From assembly GCF_026167545.1 (NCBI RefSeq), contig NZ_CP110678.1:1609501-1673500 (forward strand): a DNA stretch of 64,000 nt, written 5' to 3'. This DNA comes from Sphingomonas sp. S1-29 (GTDB taxonomy: Bacteria > Pseudomonadota > Alphaproteobacteria > Sphingomonadales > Sphingomonadaceae). The position numbers and the translations under genes are program-made. Below the pieces are notes generated by a model. That model made no database searches. It saw only the letters and a list, made by a program, of their open reading frames with translations, and had not been told where the DNA came from. This document shows positions 31,259-38,262 of the stretch, in pieces (position 1 is the stretch's first letter; each line of letters opens with the position of its first letter).

Positions 31259-32935
31259 ATGTTGTCTGGTTGGCGTTTTGGTTCGGCGATAGGCGCGCTC
31301 GCCGTGATGGGTTTGCCCGCAACCGCATATGCGCAGAATGCGCTCGACCGGGTCGATCCGGTGCAGACCGACCGTGAGGCGCTGGCGAACGAGCCGGTTG
31401 CACCGGCCCCCAAGCCCAAACCGACGATCGCGGTCGATTCGCCGCTCGCCACGGTCGAGCGCGCCCCGACCGCCACGTCGGGCGTCCTGGTCGGCGCGAT
31501 CGTCTTCACGGGGTTGCAGGCGCTCGCGCCCGAAGCGTTTGCCGACATCGTGGCCGAAAATGTCGGCCAGACGAAGGACCGCGAGGCACTGGCATTGCTG
31601 GCGACGACGATCGCGAAACGAGCACGGTCGCTCGGCTATGTCTTCGCCAGCGCGACGATTGATCCGCAGCGGATGGCGAGCGGCGTGCTGGTGATCCGCA
31701 TCGACGAAGGACGGATCGACCGGCTGCGGATCGAGGGCCACCAGAACGACGCCGTCGCGCGCACGCTGAACGAATTGGTGGGCACCGGCCCGGTAACGCT
31801 CGATGCGCTCGAGCGCCGGCTGCTGATCGCGGGCGATGTCCCGGGGATGCGCGTCTATGGCGCGCGCTTCGTGCGCGAAGACGGCGCGGGCGTGCTCGTG
31901 GTGCGCGTCGCCGCCAACCGCATTCGCGCGCGCGCGGTGCTCGAGAATGACGGGTCGCGGCCGATCGGCCCCGAACAATTGCGGCTCGACGCCGATGTCG
32001 CGTCGTTGCTGTCGTCGGCCGACGAATTGTCGGTCACCTATGTGACGACGCCGTTCGAGCCGGGCGAGCTGCATTATGGCCGCGTGCGCTACGCCACGCG
32101 CGTCAGCAGCGCCGGCACCGAAGTCGGGCTGGTGGCGACGGTGTCGGCGACCGATCCGGGCGCGTATCTCGAAGATCGCGGGATCGAGGGTCGAAGCTGG
32201 TTCGCCGGGGTGAACGTGCTCCAGCCGCTGGTGCGCAGCCGCGACACCAGCCTGTGGTTCGAGGGCGATCTGGGGGTGCGGACGCTGCGCCAGTATCGTG
32301 CCGATATCCTGGCGCGGCATGATCGCGTCGTCGCGCTGCGCGCCGGGCTCTATGGCCATACCCAATGGGCGGGGGGGCGGCTGCGCGCGAATGTCACGGT
32401 GTCGCAGGGGCTGTCGCTGCTCGACGCGACGCGGATAGGCGATCCGCTGGCATCGCGGCGCGATGCTTCGGCGACCTTCACGACGCTCACGAGCTGGGCC
32501 GACTGGATCGCGACGCTGGGCGGTCCGGTGAGCATGCGGCTGGCGGTACGCTCGCAGCTGTCGACCGACCCGCTGCTGATTTCCGAAGAAATCGGCATCG
32601 GCGGCGGCGCGTTTCTGCGCGGCTATAATTACAACGAGCGATCGGGTGACCAAGGCGCAATGGCGATGGGCGAGCTTCGTTACGATTGGAAAGAGCCGCT
32701 GGGCGGGCTGGTGCGCCGGTCGCAACTCTATGCCTTCGCCGATGGCGGTAAGGTGACCAACCTGGCCGATGGGCGCGGCAGCGGATCGCTGGCATCGGGC
32801 GGCGGCGGGGTGCGGACGCTGGTGACACGCGGGCTGAACGCCGATTTCGAGCTGGCCGTACCGCTGTCGGGCCCGCGCTACGACACCGGCAACGCCGACC
32901 CGCGCTTCAATTTCCGCCTTGCGAAGAGCTTTTGA
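31259..32935 (+). CDS. ShlB/FhaC/HecB-type outer-membrane transporter (two-partner secretion TpsB)
   Basis: A 558-residue Omp85-superfamily pore that would export a TpsA-type protein across the outer membrane. It has a signal peptide (MLSGWRFGSAIGALAVMGLP ... AYAQ), a POTRA region (residues about 75-215) and a 16-strand barrel with the FLRGYNYNERSGDQGAMAMGE motif (RGY hallmark) and a terminal Phe (RLAKSF). ATG 31259 is chosen for the signal peptide; a GTG lies at 31247. No large TpsA substrate gene is in the window. The divergent neighbour is the FecR/PE-repeat gene, so a functional unit is inferred. Confidence 0.87.
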   Translation: MLSGWRFGSAIGALAVMGLPATAYAQNALDRVDPVQTDREALANEPVAPAPKPKPTIAVDSPLATVERAPTATSGVLVGAIVFTGLQALAPEAFADIVAENVGQTKDREALALLATTIAKRARSLGYVFASATIDPQRMASGVLVIRIDEGRIDRLRIEGHQNDAVARTLNELVGTGPVTLDALERRLLIAGDVPGMRVYGARFVREDGAGVLVVRVAANRIRARAVLENDGSRPIGPEQLRLDADVASLLSSADELSVTYVTTPFEPGELHYGRVRYATRVSSAGTEVGLVATVSATDPGAYLEDRGIEGRSWFAGVNVLQPLVRSRDTSLWFEGDLGVRTLRQYRADILARHDRVVALRAGLYGHTQWAGGRLRANVTVSQGLSLLDATRIGDPLASRRDASATFTTLTSWADWIATLGGPVSMRLAVRSQLSTDPLLISEEIGIGGGAFLRGYNYNERSGDQGAMAMGELRYDWKEPLGGLVRRSQLYAFADGGKVTNLADGRGSGSLASGGGGVRTLVTRGLNADFELAVPLSGPRYDTGNADPRFNFRLAKSF

Positions 32936-33133
32936 ACCACTGACCATGGCGACACGGATCGGAATGCTCCCAGCCTGCCCCGGCGAGTTCGGGTTGACCA
33001 GGTTGCGTAGAACCGTGCGGTTTGTGTTGACCGCAGCTCACACCCTGTGGCAATCGCCCATCGTCCAGCAACGAGTCCACCCGGCCGAACCCGGAGCCTC
33101 GTCGCGACCAGATCGACGGTAGGGCGTTGATTT

Positions 33134-33207
33134 GCGGGTGTAGCTCAATGGTAGAGCTTTTGCTTCCCAAGCAAGTGACGAGGGTTCGATTCCCTTCACC
33201 CGCTCCA
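33134..33207 (+). tRNA. tRNA-Gly (anticodon CCC)
   Basis: A complete 74-nt cloverleaf including encoded CCA. Acceptor GCGGGTG pairs with CACCCGC; D-stem GCTC/GAGC; anticodon stem TTTGC/GCAAG closes loop TTCCCAA (anticodon CCC); T-arm GAGGG-TTCGATT-CCCTT. It is the boundary between ordinary genes and a region of gene debris with an integrase remnant, consistent with use as an integration site. Confidence 0.96.
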
Positions 33208-33404
33208 AAATCCAGTCCACTGACATCCACCAGCGCCTTTGAAATCCCCGGAAAACCGGGCTATTTTTACATCCGCTGACCACTGGTGATTGCTGTAATC
33301 CAGCTGCAGCCAGGAAAATTGGGGGCCTTTTGGGGGCCTTTCATGCGTCGGCCAATGTGGGAGCCCCCAATCTGGGGGCCTTTTGCTAGTAAGGCGCTGA
33401 TCCG

Positions 33405-33473
33405 ATAGCACTTTCTGACGCTGCTCTCCGCAAGGCTAGGCCCCGGGAGAAGCCCTACAAGCTCTCCGATTTC
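33405..33473 (+). pseudogene. N-terminal remnant of a P4-type tyrosine integrase
   Basis: Translation from 33405 gives I-ALSDAALRKARPREKPYKLSD, matching the arm-DNA-binding (DUF4102) N-terminus of phage P4-like integrases (typical MALTDAAIRKAKP.EKPYKL.DGGGLYL). The expected start ATG is ATA here and the match ends after 23 codons. It lies about 200 bp beyond the 3' end of tRNA-Gly, exactly where such integrase genes start. The rest of the gap 33208-33708 holds repeated GGGGGCCTTTT motifs and no gene. Confidence 0.75.
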
Positions 33474-33708
33474 GTCCAGCATGCCGTCGAGATCCATCGC
33501 CGCTGCCTGACCGCCAGCGGCGTCGCTTGGCGGCCCGGTGGTGGGGCACGGAATGGGCGGTGGCGCGGGGAATGCTGGACCAGCGGTCTGAGTGACGATG
33601 CGACAACGGAATGGCGTACTGGTTTGGTCACCGGCGACGGAGCCGGCTATTCCCATTAGTTTAGGATCGCGGCCGTCCACCCCTGGCGAAGACCGCCGCG
33701 CTTAGCGG

Positions 33709-33897
33709 TCAGCCCATCTGCAACCGCGCAGCCCCGGCTTCCACCGCCAGCTTCTGCCGCGAACGCCCGACCCCCTTGCGGTCGCTGACCTGGTCCATGA
33801 CGATATAGTCGGTCTGCCAGCGCTCGCCATCGACGTCGCACATCAGATACCCGCGAAGCGAATTGTGGAATTTGAGCTGCGGGTTCACCTTCTGGAT
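33709..33897 (-). pseudogene. C-terminal fragment of a PhoD-like alkaline phosphatase
   Basis: About 60 residues, KVNPQLKFHNSLRGYLMCDV then GERWQTDYIVMDQVSDRKG, match the last section of PhoD-family alkaline phosphatases (pattern ..KFFN..RGY..C.V..E.W..DYRVV..V). The other 400 or so residues are missing. The truncated end faces the truncated end of the hydrolase fragment at 33958. Confidence 0.68.
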
Positions 33898-33957
33898 CTC
33901 AACCGTCTGCGGTCGCCGGTCCTCGCCGTCGCCGCCGCTGGTGATCGAGGTGGCATC

Positions 33958-34158
33958 GCCGTGCTGCCGATGCCGGTGCTCGCGATCGTCGGCAGCGACG
34001 ATACCGCCTGGCGCCGCCGCGTGGCCGACTTCATCGCCGCGACCGCGCCGCAGGGCGAGGCCCGCCGCATCGCCGGCGCCGGCCATCTCTGCAATCTCGA
34101 CAACCCCGCGCGCTTCAACGCGGTGCGGGCGGATTTCCTTGCTTCCCTCCTCGATTAG
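33958..34158 (+). pseudogene. C-terminal fragment of an alpha/beta hydrolase
   Basis: About 65 residues, LPMPVLAIVGSDDTAWRRRV followed by ARRIAGAGHLCNLDNPARFN, match the C-terminal part of alpha/beta hydrolases: strand, acid residue (SDD), then the catalytic His (AGAGH) and a final helix. The nucleophile half is missing. An open reading frame runs upstream to 33865, but that part is antisense to the PhoD fragment. Confidence 0.68.
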
Positions 34159-34275
34159 GGGCGGTTCCATGTTGCTCTCCAAGACATCTGCCAACGCTCG
34201 ACCCGATCGGCCCACCCAAAGCGCCTTCGCTCACCCCACCCTGAAGATGCAGGCGATCGTCCGGGCGGGCGTGGC

Positions 34276-34745
34276 ATGAGCGCGGGGCGTTTCCTCACGA
34301 CGCATGTCGGCAGCCTGCCACGCCAGGACGATCTGATCGCGCTGATGTTCGCGCGCGAGGAAGGGCTGCCGCTCGATCCCGTCGCGGTCGAGGCGCGGGT
34401 CGTCGCGGCGGTCGAGGGTGTCGTCGCCTGCCAGGCCGCCGCAGGGATCGACGTGATCAACGACGGCGAACGGTCGGAGCCGAGCTATGCGACCTACATC
34501 AAGGATCGCCTCAACGGATTCGGCGGCACCGGCAACAGCTATGTCTTTGCCGATGTCGAGAATTTCCCCGGCGTGAAGGCGCGCATCGCCGGCGATGCCG
34601 GGCGCAAGCATCGCAAGACCCCGGCCGGCAACGCGCCGATCACCGTCAAGGACATGACCGCGGTCGAACGCGACGTGGCGACGCTCACCACCGCGATCGA
34701 CCGGCACGACGGGCGCCAGGCGTTCCTCAGCGCGGCCACGCCCGG
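34276..34745 (+). pseudogene. 5' part of a MetE-like (cobalamin-independent methionine synthase family) gene
   Basis: ATG 34276 opens a sequence beginning MSAGRFLTTHVGSLPRQDDL, with ACQAAAGIDVINDGERSEPS and IKDRLNGFGG, typical of the short (about 370-residue) MetE C-terminal-domain family that includes vitamin-B12-independent methionine synthase-like and epoxyalkane:coenzyme M-type enzymes. After about 155 residues (near 34745) similarity stops; the frame runs on to 35073 through unrelated DNA. The zinc-binding half is absent, so the product would be inactive. Confidence 0.75.
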
Positions 34746-34751
34746 GGTAAC

Positions 34752-34961
34752 CGCGCCGACCAGATCGCCACCGACAAGCAAGCCGAGCGCGATCGTTTCG
34801 CCCGGCATGCGGAAGCCCAAGCGGCGCATGCCGCCGCGATGGCCGAGTACAACACCCGGCTCGAAGCCGCCCGCGCGGCCCGCCATCGCTGGGAGCGCGA
34901 CGTCATCGCCTGCAACGCCGGCGACCGGCGCCGCTGCGGCCCGCCGGTCGCGCCAAACTGA
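34752..34961 (+). pseudogene. 3' fragment of an unidentified coiled-coil protein gene
   Basis: In the frame containing 34758 the sequence reads DQIATDKQAERDRFARHAEA, then AEYNTRLEAARAARHRWERD and VIACNAGDRRRCGPPVAPN before a TGA at 34959. The charged, helical, periodic pattern and the natural stop suggest a genuine C-terminus of a small exported or coiled-coil protein. Its 5' end is missing and it abuts the metE fragment in a different frame. Confidence 0.5.
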
Positions 34962-35118
34962 CGGTGCGCGATCGAGCGTGACGCCGGGGACGCTCGCATG
35001 CCGCCCTTGCAGCACAGCAAGCGCGACGGGCGCAAGAGCCCGACCTCCTAACGACAGTTGCGCTTGCAGGTGAGCGACCAATGCGCACACACGCCAAGGC
35101 CGTTGTCGGGCTAACTAC

Positions 35119-35415
35119 TCAACAACATCCCCGCCGATCGATGGCCCGCCGCGATCTGCCGGGTCGGAGCCGCGTCTCGCGCGTACAGGTGGCGTGTGCG
35201 CAGCCGAGCAGGCGCGGATCGCTCGGAGCATGCTCGGAACCGCGTGGCAGGGGGATCGTCACGCTGCCCCCGCCGCACAATCCGACCATCAGACCTTGCG
35301 GCTGCGCTACCGCAACCGGCGACAGCACCAGCGTCAGCACCGCGGGGAACGCCGCCAGCGCGTAATAGGCCGGTCGATTTGTGCCGCCACCCGCGCTGCC
35401 GCGTCGCGCAATCAT
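35119..35415 (-). CDS. Small membrane or exported Cys-containing protein, coupled to the preceding gene
   Basis: A 98-residue product, MIARRGSAGGGTNRPAYYAL, with a hydrophobic helix (YYALAAFPAVLTLVLSPVAVA), a GLCGGGSVTIPLP motif and several Cys towards the C-terminus (GCAHATC, RGCC). It resembles small sphingomonad proteins having CGGG..I.LP followed by a Cys/His-rich tail, a pattern I recall but cannot name. Its ATG overlaps the stop of the upstream gene (ATGA), so it is translated with it. The basic C-terminal tail looks altered relative to that family, so it may be decaying. Confidence 0.55.
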   Translation of the reverse strand: MIARRGSAGGGTNRPAYYALAAFPAVLTLVLSPVAVAQPQGLMVGLCGGGSVTIPLPRGSEHAPSDPRLLGCAHATCTRETRLRPGRSRRAIDRRGCC

Positions 35416-35873
35416 AGTCCCATCGCCAGCATCGAGGGGCGCAGCGTGCGCGGTGCGGTCGCTTCGCTTTGGCGTACTGCGATGAAGGATGCGGTGACGC
35501 CGGCGGGTGCGTGCACGCCATGCGCCACGACCCGGATCACCGTTCCGAGCAGGCTTGGGACCTGCCCGACGCCATCGGGCCAGGCATAGCCCGACACGCC
35601 ATGATAGTCGTAGCGCCAACCCTGCGTCGGAGTGCCGACGATCCCGCTGCCGACGATCGAAAACGCGAAGGGATCGCGGGCGACGACCATCCCGTCGAGC
35701 GCGAGCGCATAGCCCTGCCCCATGCCGAGCCCGCCAACGAACCGGCCCGCGCTTTCGGCTTCGAAGTCGAAAATCCCCTCACCGAAGATCAACGCCAAGG
35801 CTGCCGCGGCGGCATCGCCGATCAGCGCCGAATCGTTGATAAAGCTGCGATAGGTCCATTTTCCTTCAAGCAT
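35412..35873 (-). CDS. Conserved hypothetical beta-rich protein divergent from tyrosinase
   Basis: A 153-residue protein starting MLEGKWTYRSFINDSALIGD at ATG 35873, with GGGAA upstream. It is rich in aromatic and Gly residues in alternating patterns (GKWTYRSF, GQGYALALDGMVV, GWRYDYHGVSGYAW), suggesting a small beta-barrel or lipocalin-like fold. No signal peptide is visible and I know no function. It is transcribed divergently from the tyrosinase gene over a 210-bp AT-richer gap, and coupled to a small membrane protein gene downstream. Association with tyrosinase chemistry is only positional. Confidence 0.65.
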   Translation of the reverse strand: MLEGKWTYRSFINDSALIGDAAAAALALIFGEGIFDFEAESAGRFVGGLGMGQGYALALDGMVVARDPFAFSIVGSGIVGTPTQGWRYDYHGVSGYAWPDGVGQVPSLLGTVIRVVAHGVHAPAGVTASFIAVRQSEATAPRTLRPSMLAMGL

Positions 35874-36083
35874 GCGGTGTTCCCGCCCCCGACTTTCCCT
35901 GCAGGTACGATCGCAATACCATACTAAATGCAATTCGCTGAGACACGATCAAGCTATTCTGGCGCAATATCCGGTACCGCCTCGGCGCTGTGATTTGTAG
36001 CTTGTAAATCGCTTAGCTGCGAACCTTTACAGCTCGGGGCGAGATTACATTAGGATGGCATATAGAGTTTGGGGGAGCGCATC

Positions 36084-37667
36084 ATGGGCGTCGGAATTCG
36101 CAGATCGATTGCCGATATTCAGGCCGACTATGACAGCGGCAATAAAACCGAGCTCGAGAATTTGATGCGCGCGTGGCGGGGGATCCAGGCGCTCGATCCC
36201 GCCGACCTGCGTTCCTTCTTCGTCCTCGGCGGCTATCATGGCGAACCGTTCCGCGGACCCGGTGCGACCGACCCCAGTTGGTGGGGCGGATACTGCCAGC
36301 ACGGCACCGTACTCTTCCCCACATGGCACCGCGTCTATCTCCACGCGCTCGAACGGGCGCTGCAGAGCATTCCTGGCTGCGAAAGCGTGATGCTGCCCTT
36401 CTGGGACGAATGCAGCCAGGATTCGCAGGCAAACGGCATTCCGCGCGCGCTGACCGACGAACATTTCGAGCTCGACGGCGTATCGATCGACAATCCGCTG
36501 CGCTCGTTCACGCTGCCGGTCGGGATCGTCGACACCGTCCAGGGCGACAACGCGCTCTACAGCAAGCCCGCCGGCTACGAGACGGTGCGGTACCCGCTAT
36601 CGGGGCTGGTCGGAACGGTGGCCGATCAGGCGGCAACCGCCGCGCACAACGCCAAATTCCCGAGCTACGCCGCCAACGTCAAGATATTGAACGCCAACAT
36701 CGTCTCCTGGCTGACCTCGACGATCGTCATCGCGGGGAACCCGATGGGCGAAGTCTACAGCAAGTTCGTGGCGTGCCTGAACGCGCCGACCTACACGCTC
36801 TTTTCGAATACGACCTCGCAAGGCGCCTGGAACAACGCCCACCCGACCAATCCGGTGCGCGCGCTCGAAAGCCCGCACAACAGCATGCACTTGGCGGTCG
36901 GCGGCTTCGACATTCCGGGTCAGGGCGACATGTCGCCGATCGACGGCGCCAATGGCGACATGGGGGAAAATGATACCGCCGGGCTCGATCCGATCTTCTT
37001 CTTCCATCACTCCTTCATCGATTATGTGTTCTGGACCTGGCAGCGCCGCAACGGCGCGACGACGTCCTTCACGATCGATTCGAGCGATCCCGGCGCGGCA
37101 TATGGCGCGAACAATCCACCGCCCGCCGGTGGCGAGCCCGACCAGCCGATCACGATGGACACGCCGCTCAACCCCTTCACCAAGCCCGACGGCAGCGTGT
37201 ACACCTCGAACGACTGCATCGATATCGAGACACAGCTGGGCTATGGCTACGGTCCCGGATCGCTCGACAGCTACGCCCACGCATCGGAACAGCATGAAGC
37301 GCTGATGCTGACCCGGCGCAGCGACGACGAGCGCACGCTGCACGTCGCCGGGGTCGATCGCTCCAAGATCCGCGGATCGTTCCTCATCTCCGCTTATGCC
37401 GAGGTCGACGGCGAGCGCCGCCTGCTCGGCCATGAGGCGGTACTCAGCCGCTGGCATGTCGAGGGCTGCGCCAATTGCCAGACGCACCTGAAGGCGTCGG
37501 CCGACTTCCGCCTCACCGCCGATGCCGCGGCGCAGGGCAAGGTCGAAGTCGAGATCCGGACGCGTCAGGGCGCGCTGGGCGGCGGCCCGCGCATGCTGCG
37601 CAAATCGACCATCGCGGCCGCCGCGCTGACCGAGGCGGCAGAGCCGTTCACGCTAGAGATTCGGTGA
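36084..37667 (+). CDS. Tyrosinase family copper oxidase
   Basis: A 527-residue type-3 copper protein, expected to hydroxylate monophenols and/or oxidise catechols (melanin-type chemistry). CuA His residues are in LGGYHGEPF and YCQHGTVLFPTWHRVYLHALE; CuB residues in SPHNSMHLAVGG and the FFFHHSFIDYVFWTWQ helix. A C-terminal beta-domain (residues about 410-525: LHVAGVDRSKIRGSFLISAY ... ) resembles the plant polyphenol-oxidase or hemocyanin tail. GGGGGAG lies six bases before ATG 36084. No signal peptide or Tat motif is visible. It is the one intact large gene in the accessory region. Confidence 0.9.
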   Translation: MGVGIRRSIADIQADYDSGNKTELENLMRAWRGIQALDPADLRSFFVLGGYHGEPFRGPGATDPSWWGGYCQHGTVLFPTWHRVYLHALERALQSIPGCESVMLPFWDECSQDSQANGIPRALTDEHFELDGVSIDNPLRSFTLPVGIVDTVQGDNALYSKPAGYETVRYPLSGLVGTVADQAATAAHNAKFPSYAANVKILNANIVSWLTSTIVIAGNPMGEVYSKFVACLNAPTYTLFSNTTSQGAWNNAHPTNPVRALESPHNSMHLAVGGFDIPGQGDMSPIDGANGDMGENDTAGLDPIFFFHHSFIDYVFWTWQRRNGATTSFTIDSSDPGAAYGANNPPPAGGEPDQPITMDTPLNPFTKPDGSVYTSNDCIDIETQLGYGYGPGSLDSYAHASEQHEALMLTRRSDDERTLHVAGVDRSKIRGSFLISAYAEVDGERRLLGHEAVLSRWHVEGCANCQTHLKASADFRLTADAAAQGKVEVEIRTRQGALGGGPRMLRKSTIAAAALTEAAEPFTLEIR

Positions 37668-37880
37668 TCGCCGGCGATCCAGCCTTGCGGTCTGTCCGCA
37701 TGCGCCCAAGCAGCTCAAGCGAACCCGATGCCAGATGTTCGAAGATGCGCCTCAGCGCCGCAACGTTATAGTCGTCATCTGCGCCTTCAAGCGCGTCCTG
37801 CAGCACCGTGCGGCTGTCGTCGGCTTCGATCCGCTCCATCTCCAATTCGGGTACAGGAGCTCACGGTTTTCTTCACTGCG

Positions 37881-38177
37881 GTGGACGATCTGGTGGCCGA
37901 TCTGATCGACCAGGACGACGGGGTGTCATCGGACTGGATCCGCAAGCTGCCCGACGGCACGCTGCTGCTCGATGGCGAGGTAACGCTCGCCGAACTCGAG
38001 GAAGACCATGGCATCATGCTCGACCACCCCGAGGTGACGACCGTTGCCGGGCTGTTCCTGGCCGAGAGCGGGGTGTTACCCGACATCGGCGACCGGCTGG
38101 AGCGCGGCGGCGTGCGGCTCGTGGCCGAAGATGTGCAGGGCATGAAGATCGTGCGCGTTCGGCTGGAGCGGACCTAG
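37881..38177 (+). pseudogene. C-terminal CorC/HlyC domain fragment
   Basis: About 98 residues, DDLVADLIDQDDGVSSDWIR then KLPDGTLLLDGEVTLAELEE and DIGDRLERGGVRLVAEDV, match the CorC_HlyC domain that ends hemolysin-family (CNNM-like) proteins. The DUF21 membrane domain and CBS pair that should come first (about 300 residues) are missing, and there is no start codon of its own. The 200 bp before it (37668-37880) contain nothing I can identify. Confidence 0.7.
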
Positions 38178-38228
38178 CCGCCTTCCCTTCGCCCTCGCAC
38201 GACGCTGCCACGCCTTCTTTGGCCAAGA

Positions 38229-38256
38229 GGGCGGAGCGGCCCTTCCCGCTCCGCCC
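38229..38256. terminator. Perfect 10-bp stem-loop between convergent ends
   Basis: GGGCGGAGCG and CGCTCCGCCC form a perfect 10-bp stem around an 8-nt loop, seven bases past the stop of the TonB receptor gene. There is no clear T-run on either strand, so termination is plausible but not certain. Confidence 0.5.
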
Positions 38257-38262
38257 GCCCGA

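Noticed and set aside
33865..34158. Complete 97-residue hydrolase-like gene
   Set aside because: Only the C-terminal part matches the family and its first 31 residues are antisense to the PhoD fragment, so it is treated as a truncated remnant.
37648..37845. 65-residue minus-strand ORF overlapping the tyrosinase 3' end
   Set aside because: No ribosome-binding site, no motif, and it overlaps the coding end of the tyrosinase gene; it may be part of gene debris but cannot be supported.
33208..38262. Intact prophage or integrative element at tRNA-Gly
   Set aside because: No complete integrase, phage structural, replication or conjugation genes are visible and no second tRNA 3'-end copy was found by eye; only remnants remain.
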